The notes under the pieces were generated by a model. The model was given only the letters and a program-made list of their open reading frames with translations, did no database searches and was not told the origin of the DNA. A stretch of DNA of 17,138 bases from Pseudomonadota bacterium. Its GTDB lineage: Bacteria; Pseudomonadota; Alphaproteobacteria; Sphingomonadales; Sphingomonadaceae. Every line of letters begins with the position of its first letter. Positions within the stretch are counted from its first letter, which is position 1. Location: the NCBI GenBank assembly GCA_029781465.1, contig JAKOWQ010000275.1, positions 1 to 17,138 of the forward strand, in the 5' to 3' direction. Shown here one piece after another: positions 5,747 to 13,572 of the stretch. Both the position numbers and the translations under genes were made by a program.

Positions 5747-6837
5747 GCCACCACCCTCCGTCCGAAATCGTCGCGCAGGTTCACCCAGAACAGCGGAATG
5801 TCATAGGCGTGGTAATTCTCGCCCGGAAACACCAGCGGCCCCATCGCGGGCTGTCCGTCGAGCATCAGCGCGCCGTCCGCGCGGCAATGCGCGCCGGTCA
5901 GCCCCGGTTTGATCTCGCCGCCGAGGAAGGCGGGGTTGAGCATCAGCGCGCCGAGGTTGGCACCCGCCGGAGCAGAGCCGCCGGCGCTGCCGGTCAGCGG
6001 GTTGATGCACAGATAGGCCGTGCCCTCAAGGCTCTGCCCGTCAAGCGCGCCGCGCCGGGCGGCGGCATGGAACATCATCGCCGGATCGCCGCCTTCGCCA
6101 AAGCTGAGCCACGAGACCACGCAGCCGCTGTCCCCCGGTCTGGCACAGGCAGGCAGACCCATCTTCGGCAGATCATGCTGCGGCGATATGCCCCAGCCGA
6201 TCGCATAGACCGCCGCGATCCGCGCCGCGAGCGGGGTTCCGGCAACGCGCTCTTCCAGCAGGCGGCGCAGGTGCCAGGCGCCCTGGCTGTGCCCGGCCAG
6301 CACGATCGGCATGTCCTTGGGCACCGCGGCGAGGAAGGTATCGAACGCGGCCAGAACATCGCCGTGGGCCAGAGCGAAGGCGTTGTCCGCATCCTTGCTG
6401 TCGCTCAGGAAGGCGCCCAGCGTAACCTGCCGGTAGCGCGGAACCCACAGCGCTTCGGCCCCGGCGAAGGCGCTGGCATAGGCCCGCGTCACCGTTTCGG
6501 CGAGACGGCGCGACTTGAAATCGTCAAGCGGCGCGTTCCAGTGGCGGCGATCGAGATAGGTCGTGGGGTGAACGAAGAATACCGCAACATGAACCGGCTG
6601 GGCTGGCGCCGCGCCGGGCGGGTTCCAGTGCGCGGGGTCACCGCTTAGGCCGGGTCGGGCGATCCATAGTGCGGAATCAGCATAGGCCGAAGCCGGAAGC
6701 GCGGGCTGCGGTTCGAAGGCAATCCCGGGCTTGAAGGCCAGCCGGGTGGAGGCTTCCGGATAGAAGCTCAGCACGACCCGCCCGGCAAAGAACAGGACAA
6801 TGCAGAACGCAAAGAAATAGAGGAACTTGCGCGCCAT
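5728..6837 (-). CDS. DUF3089-type alpha/beta hydrolase, membrane anchored
   Basis: The product has 369 residues. One hydrophobic N-terminal segment (residues 4-24) without a clear cleavage site suggests a signal anchor with the enzyme outside the cytoplasmic membrane. The catalytic domain begins near residue 82 with HVAVFFVHPTTY, then WVPRYRQ. VLAGHSQGAWHLRRLL gives the nucleophile elbow with Ser184, and a C-terminal YHAYDIPLFW supplies the probable catalytic His. These blocks match DUF3089 hydrolases, a lipase/esterase-like group. The cysteines in PACARPGDSGCVV and AYLCINPLTG would suit an exported protein with disulfides. The ATG at 6837 lies 3 bp after the transporter gene's stop, with AGG just before it. 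Substrate unknown. Confidence 0.85.
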   Translation of the reverse strand: MARKFLYFFAFCIVLFFAGRVVLSFYPEASTRLAFKPGIAFEPQPALPASAYADSALWIARPGLSGDPAHWNPPGAAPAQPVHVAVFFVHPTTYLDRRHWNAPLDDFKSRRLAETVTRAYASAFAGAEALWVPRYRQVTLGAFLSDSKDADNAFALAHGDVLAAFDTFLAAVPKDMPIVLAGHSQGAWHLRRLLEERVAGTPLAARIAAVYAIGWGISPQHDLPKMGLPACARPGDSGCVVSWLSFGEGGDPAMMFHAAARRGALDGQSLEGTAYLCINPLTGSAGGSAPAGANLGALMLNPAFLGGEIKPGLTGAHCRADGALMLDGQPAMGPLVFPGENYHAYDIPLFWVNLRDDFGRRVVAWQARR

Positions 6838-6840
6838 CCT

Positions 6841-7935
6841 TCAGGCGGAAACCTCGTTGCGCAGCGACTGCCGTTCGAGCGCGATCTTGATCATGGCGAC
6901 CAGCGGATCGGCCAGCATCAGTCCGATCAGCCCGAACAGCGCCCCCATGATGAGCTGCGCCCCCAGCACCAGCGCCGGGGCGAGGTCGGCGGTCTTCTTG
7001 GCGATCATTGGCACGATCACGTTGCCGTCGATTGTCTGCACCGCGATATAGACCCCGATGCAGTAGAGCCCGGTGGTGGTATCGACCGAAAAGCCGACCA
7101 GCACCATCAGCAGCCCCGAGATCGGCGCACCGATGTTGGGGAGGAAGGCGAGCAGGCCGGTCAGCAGCCCCAGCAGCCCGGCCATCGGCACGCCATAGAG
7201 CGCGAGCAGCAGCCAGGTGCCCACACCCTCGACCGCCATGCCCACCAGCCGCCCGAACATCAGCATCCTGAGCGTCTTGCCCATCGCCAGTGCGGTGCCC
7301 TCGAAATGGTCGCGCTCGCTCGCGGGCAGCATCCAGCCAAGACCCCGGCGGTAAAGCTGGGGTTCGGCAGCAAGATAGATGCCCATCACCAGGATCAGGA
7401 AGGCAGTGCCCAGTCCGCCCAGCAGACCGCCCACCGCGCTGGTGATCTGGCCGATCCCGCCCAGCGCCTTTTCGGCCAGCCCTTGCACGGCGGAAGGATC
7501 GATCGCGAAGCCCTGCTTCTGAAGCCAGGCGAAGATCTTGAGCGCCTGGGTCTCGATCGTGGCCGGCAGCGCGGCGGCCTGTTCGGCGATCTGGGTACCG
7601 GCGAAATAAAAGGTCCAGGCCATGAAGGCGACTGCCAGCAGCAGCACCAGCGTGACCCGCCAGCCGCGTGCCAGCGGCACTACCCGCCCGATCAGCCGTG
7701 CCCCGCCATCGATCATCGCCCCCAGCACCATGCCGGCGAAGATCACCAGCAGCGGTTCGGCCAGCAGGATCACCAGCCCGACCAGGCTGGCAAGGCCGAT
7801 CCAGACCATCGCCTTGCGCACCTCGGCGCGCAGCAGCGGATCGGCAAAATCGGTCGGGCCTGGGCCGTGGCGCGGCTCGGATGGCGGGGGCGCGGTGCGC
7901 TTGCGCGGGGTGGGCTTGGGCTTGGTTTCGGCCAT
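6841..7935 (-). CDS. AI-2E family (PerM-like) membrane transporter
   Basis: This is a 364-residue polytopic inner-membrane protein. A Pro/Lys/Arg-rich cytosolic N-terminus (1-35) is followed by hydrophobic segments at roughly 43-75, 92-112, 165-190, 230-247, 250-300 and 315-345, interrupted by the amphipathic loop 113-160 typical of the family. LAFLPNIGAPISG (262-274) and QTIDGNVIVPMI (300-311) are the family signature blocks. Members have been linked to autoinducer-2 export or Na+/H+ exchange; the substrate here cannot be predicted. The ATG at 7935 shares its A with lepB's TGA (TGATG), so it is preferred over an in-frame upstream start inside lepB at 8004. It is encoded between lepB and the DUF3089 hydrolase gene. 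Confidence 0.9.
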   Translation of the reverse strand: MAETKPKPTPRKRTAPPPSEPRHGPGPTDFADPLLRAEVRKAMVWIGLASLVGLVILLAEPLLVIFAGMVLGAMIDGGARLIGRVVPLARGWRVTLVLLLAVAFMAWTFYFAGTQIAEQAAALPATIETQALKIFAWLQKQGFAIDPSAVQGLAEKALGGIGQITSAVGGLLGGLGTAFLILVMGIYLAAEPQLYRRGLGWMLPASERDHFEGTALAMGKTLRMLMFGRLVGMAVEGVGTWLLLALYGVPMAGLLGLLTGLLAFLPNIGAPISGLLMVLVGFSVDTTTGLYCIGVYIAVQTIDGNVIVPMIAKKTADLAPALVLGAQLIMGALFGLIGLMLADPLVAMIKIALERQSLRNEVSA

Positions 7936-8828
7936 CACTTCGCCTTGGGTTCGTGAACCGGGCGCAGGCTGGTCCAGGATCGGCCCGAACGCAAGGCCCC
8001 CCACCAGCTCAGCGGGTTAAGGCTTTCCTCGCCGTTGAGCGAGAAGGTGACGAATTCGGCGCGCCCGCCCACGTCCGACAGCGGCACCGGTCCGCCAAGG
8101 CCATCGGGTGCCGGCACCCGGCTGTCGGCCGAATGGTCGCGGTTATCGCCCATCAGGAAGACATGGCCCGCGGGCACGGTCACCTCGTCGAAATTGTCGG
8201 CAAAGGTCAGCCCGGTATCGAGCGTCAGATAGGTCGCGCCATTGGGCAGGGTTTCCTGGTAGGTCGGCGGTTCGATCACGTCGCGGCCCGACGGCAGGCG
8301 GGTGCGCCAGACGGTGAAATCCTCATAGCAGTAATAGGCCGGGGTGCGTTCGTGGCAGAGCAGCGCGTCGTCGGCGGGAAGCTGTACCGGCGGCACCACC
8401 TGACGCGGGATCGGTTTGCCGTTCAGCACGATCTGGCCATTGCGCACCGCGATCCGGTCTCCGGGCAGGGCGACCACGCGCTTGATCAGATCGTCGGTGC
8501 GCCCGCGCGGCACGACGATCACGATATCGCCATATTGCGGTGTGCCGGGCATCACGCGCCAGGTCTTGCGCGGCAGGACGTGGAAACTGGCCGAGGCCCA
8601 GTTCCACCCGTAGGGAAATTTCGAGACCACCAGCCGGTCGCCCACCAGCAGATTGGGCATCATCGAGATCGAGGGGATGTAGAACGGCTTGGCCACCAGG
8701 CTGTGAAAGCCCAGCACCGCCAGCAGCATCAAGGCCAGGCCGCGGATTTCGGCGATCCAGTCGAGCGGCTCGTGACCGGGCTTGTGCGGCTCGGCAGGGG
8801 TAGGGGATTCTTGGCTTGGTTGGTTCAC
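7935..8828 (-). CDS. lepB: Signal peptidase I
   Basis: Type I signal peptidase cleaves signal peptides of Sec and Tat exported proteins at the periplasmic face of the inner membrane. The product has 297 residues. One N-terminal transmembrane segment (28-46) is followed by IPSISMMPNLLVGDRLVVSK with catalytic Ser55, DDLIKRVVALPGDRI with general base Lys116, and box E GDNRDHSADSR at 227-237. Box B has Asn where many homologues have Thr (MMPNLL). An inserted region (150-190) carries two Cys (LLCHE and YYCYE) that could form a periplasmic disulfide. The GTG at 8828 overlaps acpS's stop as GTGA and is preferred; an in-frame ATG at 8867 would lie inside acpS. Downstream of acpS and upstream of the transporter. 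Confidence 0.95.
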   Translation of the reverse strand: MNQPSQESPTPAEPHKPGHEPLDWIAEIRGLALMLLAVLGFHSLVAKPFYIPSISMMPNLLVGDRLVVSKFPYGWNWASASFHVLPRKTWRVMPGTPQYGDIVIVVPRGRTDDLIKRVVALPGDRIAVRNGQIVLNGKPIPRQVVPPVQLPADDALLCHERTPAYYCYEDFTVWRTRLPSGRDVIEPPTYQETLPNGATYLTLDTGLTFADNFDEVTVPAGHVFLMGDNRDHSADSRVPAPDGLGGPVPLSDVGGRAEFVTFSLNGEESLNPLSWWGALRSGRSWTSLRPVHEPKAK

Positions 8829-9226
8829 AGCTTGCGCGCCTCGATAACGATAAAGGCCTGGGCCCATGGATGGTCGTCGGTCAACGTCAGATGAACCACC
8901 GCTTCGTGCCCGGCCGGAGTGATTGCGGCCAGCCGCTCCGCCGCGCCGCCCGAAAGCGCCAGGGTGGGTGCGCCGGAGCGGGCGTTGACCACACCGATGT
9001 CCTTCATGAACACCCCGCGCTTGAATCCGGTGCCGACCGCCTTGGAAAAGGCCTCCTTGGCGGCGAAGCGCTTGGCCAGGGTTCCGGCCCTGGTGAAGGG
9101 GCGGCTCGCGGCCTTGGCGCGCTCGGTATCGGTGAACACCCGCTGTTCAAAGCGCTCGCCGAACCGGTCGAGCGAATTCTGGATGCGCTCGATGTTGCAC
9201 AGGTCGGAACCGATCGCGATGATCAT
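8825..9226 (-). CDS. acpS: Holo-[acyl-carrier-protein] synthase
   Basis: AcpS transfers 4'-phosphopantetheine from CoA to the serine of apo-ACP, enabling fatty acid synthesis. The product has 133 residues, typical of the trimeric bacterial family. IIAIGSDLCNIERI puts the Mg-binding Asp at residue 8, and KRFAAKEAFSKAVGTG puts the Glu at 58 with the CoA-binding Lys nearby. The C-terminal half has the usual LALSGGAAERL and HLTLTDDHPWAQAFIVIE strands. The ATG at 9226 overlaps pdxJ's stop as ATGA. The pdxJ-acpS order is also found in Escherichia coli, so this pair is old. Confidence 0.96.
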   Translation of the reverse strand: MIIAIGSDLCNIERIQNSLDRFGERFEQRVFTDTERAKAASRPFTRAGTLAKRFAAKEAFSKAVGTGFKRGVFMKDIGVVNARSGAPTLALSGGAAERLAAITPAGHEAVVHLTLTDDHPWAQAFIVIEARKL

Positions 9227-9954
9227 GCCCGCGCTTCATCCATCAGCTGGCGCATCCGCAGCACACTGGCCTCAAGCCCGCAGAAGATCGCTTCGCCGAT
9301 CAGGTAGTGGCCGATGTTGAGCTCGGCCAGCTCGGCAATCGCGGCGATCGGACCCACATTGTCATAGGTCAGGCCGTGCCCGGCATGGGGTTCGATCCCT
9401 TCGCGCGCGGCAAGCGCGGCCATGGCCGCGATCCGTGCGCGCTCGGCCTCGGCGGCGTCGCCCGCGGCATGGGCATATTCGCCGGTGTGCAGCTCCACCA
9501 CCGGCGCGCCAAGCCGCAGCGCGGCCTCGATCTGGCGTTCCTCGGGGGCGATGAACAGGCTGACGCGAATTCCCGCTTCGCCCAGCCGCTGGACCAGCGG
9601 ATAGAGCCGGTTGTGCTGGCCCGCCGCATCCAGCCCGCCCTCGGTGGTGCGTTCCTCGCGCCGTTCCGGGACGATGCAGGCGGCATGGGGCATATGGCGC
9701 AGCGCAATCGCCAGCATTTCCTCGGTCGCTGCCATTTCGAGGTTGAGCGGCAGGCTGGTCGCGGCCTGGATGCGGGCCAGATCCTCGTCGCGGATATGGC
9801 GCCGGTCCTCGCGCAGGTGCGCGGTGATCCCGTCGCCGCCGCAAGCCGCAACGATCTCTGCGGCGCGGACCGGATCGGGGTGATCGCCGCCGCGTGCGTT
9901 GCGGATCGTCGCGACGTGATCGATGTTGACCCCAAGGCGCAGCGGACGGCTCAC
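9223..9954 (-). CDS. pdxJ: Pyridoxine 5'-phosphate synthase
   Basis: PdxJ condenses 1-deoxyxylulose 5-phosphate with 3-amino-2-oxopropyl phosphate to give pyridoxine 5'-phosphate, in the DXP-dependent vitamin B6 pathway. The 243-residue TIM barrel shows LGVNIDHVATIRNARGG at residues 7-23, GITAHLREDRRHI with the active-site His and Arg residues (42-54), LNLEMAAT with the catalytic Glu (70-77), CIVPERREERTTEGG, and the phosphate loop HAGHGLTYDNV with GHYLIGEAIFCGL near the end. The GTG at 9954 overlaps pyrE's TGA as GTGA. PLP is also the cofactor of LysA in this window, but the two genes are in different operons. Confidence 0.97.
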   Translation of the reverse strand: MSRPLRLGVNIDHVATIRNARGGDHPDPVRAAEIVAACGGDGITAHLREDRRHIRDEDLARIQAATSLPLNLEMAATEEMLAIALRHMPHAACIVPERREERTTEGGLDAAGQHNRLYPLVQRLGEAGIRVSLFIAPEERQIEAALRLGAPVVELHTGEYAHAAGDAAEAERARIAAMAALAAREGIEPHAGHGLTYDNVGPIAAIAELAELNIGHYLIGEAIFCGLEASVLRMRQLMDEARA

Positions 9955-10535
9955 GGCTTGGCCCGGCTCCCCGGCTTGATCGCGGGGATCTCCGCCAGCT
10001 CGGCCGGCACTTCATCGGCCGCATAGGTGGGAAAGCTCAGCGCGATCAGCGGGAAGAACGGTACGCCCAGATCAACCGTGCCGCCCGAGCGGTCGATCAG
10101 GGCAGCGGCCGCGATCACTTCGCCGCCTGCCTCCTCGATCGCCCGAATCGCCTCGCGGCTGGACAGGCCGGTGGTGACCACATCCTCGACCATCAGCACC
10201 TTGTCTCCCGGTTCGAGCGCGAAGCCCCGGCGCAGCTCGAAGGTGCCTTCGGGGCGCTCGACGAACATCGCCTCGACTCCCAACGCGCGGCCCATTTCGT
10301 GGCCGATGATGACCCCGCCCATCGCCGGAGAGACCACCTTGGCAATTTCCTTGCGCAGCTCGCGCGGCAGCCTGGAGGCGATCGCGGCGGCCAGCCGACT
10401 GGCCCGCATCGGGTCCATCAAGACCCGCGCGCATTGCAGGTAATGCGCACTGTGCCGCCCGGAGGAGAGCAGGAAATGGCCTTCGAGCAACGCCTTGCTT
10501 GCCCGGAACTCGGCCAGCACCTCTTCATCCTGCAT
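9951..10535 (-). CDS. pyrE: Orotate phosphoribosyltransferase
   Basis: PyrE joins orotate and PRPP to form orotidine 5'-phosphate in de novo pyrimidine synthesis. The product has 194 residues, in the range of the short bacterial form. HFLLSSGRHSAHYLQC (20-35) is the orotate/PRPP N-terminal block, and VLMVEDVVTTGLSS (113-126) is the PRPP-binding loop with two acidic residues. VVSPAMGGVIIGHEMGRAL and AMFVERPEGTFELRRGF are further family blocks. The ATG at 10535 starts the protein close to the first helix. It is the first gene of the minus-strand operon and is divergent from coxB. A perfect TTGACA lies on its strand at 10599-10594 but without a good -10 partner. Confidence 0.96.
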   Translation of the reverse strand: MQDEEVLAEFRASKALLEGHFLLSSGRHSAHYLQCARVLMDPMRASRLAAAIASRLPRELRKEIAKVVSPAMGGVIIGHEMGRALGVEAMFVERPEGTFELRRGFALEPGDKVLMVEDVVTTGLSSREAIRAIEEAGGEVIAAAALIDRSGGTVDLGVPFFPLIALSFPTYAADEVPAELAEIPAIKPGSRAKP

Positions 10536-10617
10536 CGCGGAGACTACCTTTCATCAATTCGCGGCGGGTTCCGCCCCGGCTGTCATTGAGACCTGTCAAA
10601 AATTCCCCTAGAGGCGC

Positions 10618-10646
10618 TTGAGGTGCCCCGCAAGCACGCGTATAGG
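10618..10646 (+). promoter_or_regulatory. Probable sigma-70-type promoter for coxBA
   Basis: TTGAGG (10618-10623) and TATAGG (10641-10646) are separated by exactly 17 bases. Each matches four of the six consensus positions, including the key TTGA and TATA parts. They lie 85 bases ahead of coxB's start in the 195-bp gap between pyrE and coxB. Seen directly in sequence; its activity is inference. Confidence 0.5.
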
Positions 10647-10684
10647 CCCTCTCGAAATGTCTCCCATGGGGTGGGGGGAGAGGG
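10647..10684 (+). repeat. Inverted repeat in the coxB leader
   Basis: CCCTCTC (10647-10653) and GAGAGGG (10678-10684) are perfect inverted arms with a 24-base centre that contains the palindrome CCCATGGG (10663-10670) and a CTCCC/GGGAG pairing. The left arm touches the predicted transcription start, so the element may be an operator-like DNA site rather than an mRNA stem. The rest of the leader to 10722 shows nothing notable. Confidence 0.35.
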
Positions 10685-10730
10685 ACTGCGCGTTCTTCCG
10701 CCGCACCGGATAGCGAAAGCACGAGGAACG

Positions 10731-11783
10731 ATGAACTTCGGCCAAACCGCCCGCGCCGCGGGCCATGCGATCAAGGCAATCGGCCTGACCCTGGCACTGT
10801 TCGCGGCTGCCCAGCCCGCGAGCGCCCAGGACACCGCCACCGCGAGCGAGGCTGCCGCTGCGGCGACCGAACAGGCCGCTCCGGCCGCCGAACCGGCGGT
10901 TGCTGCTGCGCCGGCCGCTGCGGCGATCGATCCCAACGATCCGCATTTCAAGGTCGCTCCGGGTGGCTACACCCCGATGAAGCCAACGGCGGGCAAGGGG
11001 ATGCCGATCGACGGCGGGATCGACATTCAGGACCAGTATTCGCCCAACGGCCGTCAGGCGCTGGGGCTGCACAACGTTCTGGTCTACATCATGTTCGCGA
11101 TTGCCGCGCTGGTGCTGGTGCTGCTGCTCTACGTGATGATCCGCTTCAACAAGCGGGCCAATCCGGTGCCGTCGAAGACCAGCCACAACACCTTGCTCGA
11201 AGTGATCTGGACCGGCGTTCCGATCCTGATCCTGATCGGTATCTCGGTGCCTTCGGTCAAGCTTATCAGCGCGCAGTACAAGCCCGCGCCGGAAAAGGCG
11301 CTGACCGTCAAGGCTACCGGCAACCAGTGGTTCTGGACCTATTCCTATCCCGACAACGGCGGGATCGAAGTGATCTCGAACATGCTGCCCGATGAGGACG
11401 CGGTGAAGAACGGCGAACCGCCGCAGCTGGCGGTGGACAACCGCATGGTGATCCCGGTGGGTGAGCCGATCCGCATGCAGACCATCGGCGCCGACGTGAT
11501 CCACTCGTTTGCGGTGCCGTCGCTGTGGTTCAAGCTCGACGCGGTTCCCGGCCGGATCAACGAGAAGGTGCTGACCGTGACCGAACCCGGGGTCTACTAC
11601 GGCCAGTGTTCGGAACTGTGCGGCGCGCGCCACGGCTATATGCCGATCGTGGTCGAAGCGCTCCCGCGTGACAAGTTCAACGCCTGGGTGATCGCCCAGG
11701 GCGGCAAGATCGATGGCGCGCCGGATGCTCCGGCTGTCGCCACCGCTCCCGCCGCTCCCGCCGCCCCGGCAACCGGCGCCTGA
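10731..11783 (+). CDS. coxB: Cytochrome c oxidase subunit II
   Basis: Subunit II takes electrons from cytochrome c through its binuclear CuA centre and passes them to heme a. The product has 350 residues. The signal peptide runs 1-32 (ASA then Gln, a likely cleavage site). An Ala/Pro/Glu-rich linker fills 34-66, and two membrane helices lie near 115-138 and 155-178. The periplasmic cupredoxin domain has the aromatic NQWFWTYSYP (198-207) and CuA ligands H258, C293, E295, C297, H301 and M304 in GQCSELCGARHGYMP. An Ala/Pro tail closes the protein (331-350). The ATG at 10731 with GAGGAA at 10723-10728 gives the signal peptide directly; an in-frame GTG at 10623 would fall within the promoter. No c-type heme motif, so it is an ordinary aa3 subunit. 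Confidence 0.97.
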   Translation: MNFGQTARAAGHAIKAIGLTLALFAAAQPASAQDTATASEAAAAATEQAAPAAEPAVAAAPAAAAIDPNDPHFKVAPGGYTPMKPTAGKGMPIDGGIDIQDQYSPNGRQALGLHNVLVYIMFAIAALVLVLLLYVMIRFNKRANPVPSKTSHNTLLEVIWTGVPILILIGISVPSVKLISAQYKPAPEKALTVKATGNQWFWTYSYPDNGGIEVISNMLPDEDAVKNGEPPQLAVDNRMVIPVGEPIRMQTIGADVIHSFAVPSLWFKLDAVPGRINEKVLTVTEPGVYYGQCSELCGARHGYMPIVVEALPRDKFNAWVIAQGGKIDGAPDAPAVATAPAAPAAPATGA

Positions 11784-11815
11784 GCCGAAACCCACGAAGA
11801 CAAGGTTCGCAAGTC

Positions 11816-13501
11816 ATGGCCACCACCGCCGAACACTTCCAGGCTCACGCCGACGATCACCACGCCGATCACGATCACAAGCCGGCGTTCTTCGCCCGCT
11901 GGTTCATGTCGACCAACCACAAGGATATCGGGACGCTGTACCTGATCTTCGCGATCTTCGCGGGGATCGTGGGCGGTGCGATTTCGGGCATCATGCGGCT
12001 CGAACTGGCTCACCCCGGGATTCAATACCTCGGCGCGGTGGCGGAATTCCTGACCGGCAAGCCGGTTGAGATGAACAGCGCGCTGCACCTGTGGAACGTG
12101 CTGATCACCGCGCACGGCCTGATCATGGTGTTCTTCCTGGTCATGCCCGCGATCATCGGAGGCTTTGGCAACTGGTTCGTGCCGATCATGATCGGCGCGC
12201 CCGACATGGCCTTTCCGCGGATGAACAACATCTCGTTCTGGCTGACCGTGGCGGGCTTCGTTTCGCTGATGCTGTCGGCTTTCGTGCCGGGTGACGCGGC
12301 TGGCAACGGCGCGGGGATCGGCTGGACCGCCTATGCCCCGCTTTCGACCTATGGCTCGAACGGCCCGGCGACCGATTTCGCGATCTTCGCGCTGCACCTG
12401 GCGGGCGCGGCCTCGATCATGGGCGCGATCAACTTCATCACGACCATTTTCAACATGCGCGCGCCGGGGATGACCCTGCACCGCATGCCGCTGTTCGTGT
12501 GGTCGGTGCTGGTCACCGCCTTCCTGCTGTTGCTGGCGCTGCCGGTGCTGGCCGCGGCGATCACCATGCTGATCACCGACCGCAACTTCGGCACGACCTT
12601 CTTCGATCCTTCGGGCGGCGGCGATCCGGTGCTGTTCCAGCACCTGTTCTGGTTCTTCGGGCATCCTGAAGTCTACATCATGATCCTGCCCGCGTTCGGG
12701 ATCATCAGCCAGATCGTCTCGACCTTCTCGAAGAAGCCGGTGTTCGGCTATCTCGGCATGGCCTATGCGATGGTGGCGATCGGCGTGGTCGGCTTCGTCG
12801 TGTGGGCGCACCACATGTACACCACCGGCATGAGCGTGAATACCAAGCTGTACTTCACGCTCGCGACGATGGTGATCGCGGTGCCGACGGGCATCAAGAT
12901 CTTCAGCTGGATCGCGACGATGTGGGGCGGTTCGATCGAATTCCGCAGCCCGATGGTCTGGGCGATCGGCTTCATCTTCCTGTTCGTGGTCGGCGGGGTA
13001 ACCGGTGTCTACCTCGCCAACGGCGGGATCGATGACGTGGTGCATGACAGCTACTTCGTGGTTGCCCACTTCCACTACGTGCTCAGCCTCGGCGCGGTGA
13101 CGGCGCTGTTCGCGGGCTTCTATTACTGGTTCCCGAAGATGAGCGGGCGCTGGCACTCCGAAGCGCTGTCCTACCTGCACTTCGCGGTGTTCTTCGTCGG
13201 CGTGAACATGATCTTCTTCCCGCAGCACTTCCTCGGGCTGAACGGCATGCCGCGCCGCTATCCGGACTATGCCCCGGCGTTCGAGCACTGGAACACGGTC
13301 TCGACCGATGGCTACATGGTCATGGCGGCATCGCTGGTGATCTGGTTCGCCAACATCATCTATGCCTTCACCATGGGCAAGAAGGCCGAGGGCAACTATT
13401 GGGGCGAAGGCGCGACCACGCTCGAATGGACCCTGTCGAGCCCGCCGCCGTTCCACCAGTTTGAACAGGTTCCGACGATCGAGGACAACGATCACCACTG
13501 A
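11816..13501 (+). CDS. coxA: Cytochrome c oxidase subunit I
   Basis: This is the catalytic subunit of the aa3 oxidase, reducing O2 to water and pumping protons. The product has 561 residues with about 12 membrane helices. Heme a ligands are H100 and H420, the heme a3 ligand is H418 (VVAHFHYVLS), and CuB ligands are H283, H332 and H333. Y287 in GHPEVYIM is the cross-linked tyrosine and E285 the A1-type D-channel glutamate. D130 in GAPDMAFPR begins the D-channel, exactly 30 residues after H100 as in the Paracoccus enzyme, and K360 (VPTGIKIF) serves the K-channel. All key residues are intact. The first 22 residues contain a cluster of six His (7-21). It follows coxB by 32 bp and ends 26 bp before an intrinsic terminator. 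Confidence 0.98.
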   Translation: MATTAEHFQAHADDHHADHDHKPAFFARWFMSTNHKDIGTLYLIFAIFAGIVGGAISGIMRLELAHPGIQYLGAVAEFLTGKPVEMNSALHLWNVLITAHGLIMVFFLVMPAIIGGFGNWFVPIMIGAPDMAFPRMNNISFWLTVAGFVSLMLSAFVPGDAAGNGAGIGWTAYAPLSTYGSNGPATDFAIFALHLAGAASIMGAINFITTIFNMRAPGMTLHRMPLFVWSVLVTAFLLLLALPVLAAAITMLITDRNFGTTFFDPSGGGDPVLFQHLFWFFGHPEVYIMILPAFGIISQIVSTFSKKPVFGYLGMAYAMVAIGVVGFVVWAHHMYTTGMSVNTKLYFTLATMVIAVPTGIKIFSWIATMWGGSIEFRSPMVWAIGFIFLFVVGGVTGVYLANGGIDDVVHDSYFVVAHFHYVLSLGAVTALFAGFYYWFPKMSGRWHSEALSYLHFAVFFVGVNMIFFPQHFLGLNGMPRRYPDYAPAFEHWNTVSTDGYMVMAASLVIWFANIIYAFTMGKKAEGNYWGEGATTLEWTLSSPPPFHQFEQVPTIEDNDHH

Positions 13502-13527
13502 TCGCGCGCTTCGCACTGGACAGAATC

Positions 13528-13560
13528 CGCCCCGGCCCGCAAGGTCGGGGCGTTTTCGTT
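13528..13560 (+). terminator. Intrinsic terminator after coxA
   Basis: The left arm CGCCCCGGCC (13528-13537) pairs with GGTCGGGGCG (13543-13552): ten pairs including one G-U, around a five-base CGCAA loop, followed at once by TTTTCGTT. It is the strongest terminator-like structure seen in the window. It lies between coxA and the hydrolase gene, inside the oxidase locus. Confidence 0.8.
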
Positions 13561-13572
13561 GGGAGAGAAGCG

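Noticed and set aside
10563..10575. Short inverted repeat GGCGG-GTT-CCGCC in the pyrE leader
   Set aside because: Five pairs with a three-base loop are expected by chance in sequence this GC-rich.
10594..10599. Perfect TTGACA on the minus strand ahead of pyrE
   Set aside because: At 16-18 bases downstream only GC-rich sequence (GGGCGG) is found, so no complete promoter could be supported.
11636..13516. A 626-codon open frame on the minus strand opposite coxA and the end of coxB
   Set aside because: It mirrors the highly conserved coxA frame, has His/Arg/Glu-rich random composition, and lacks any recognisable domain; it is a by-product of high-GC codon use.
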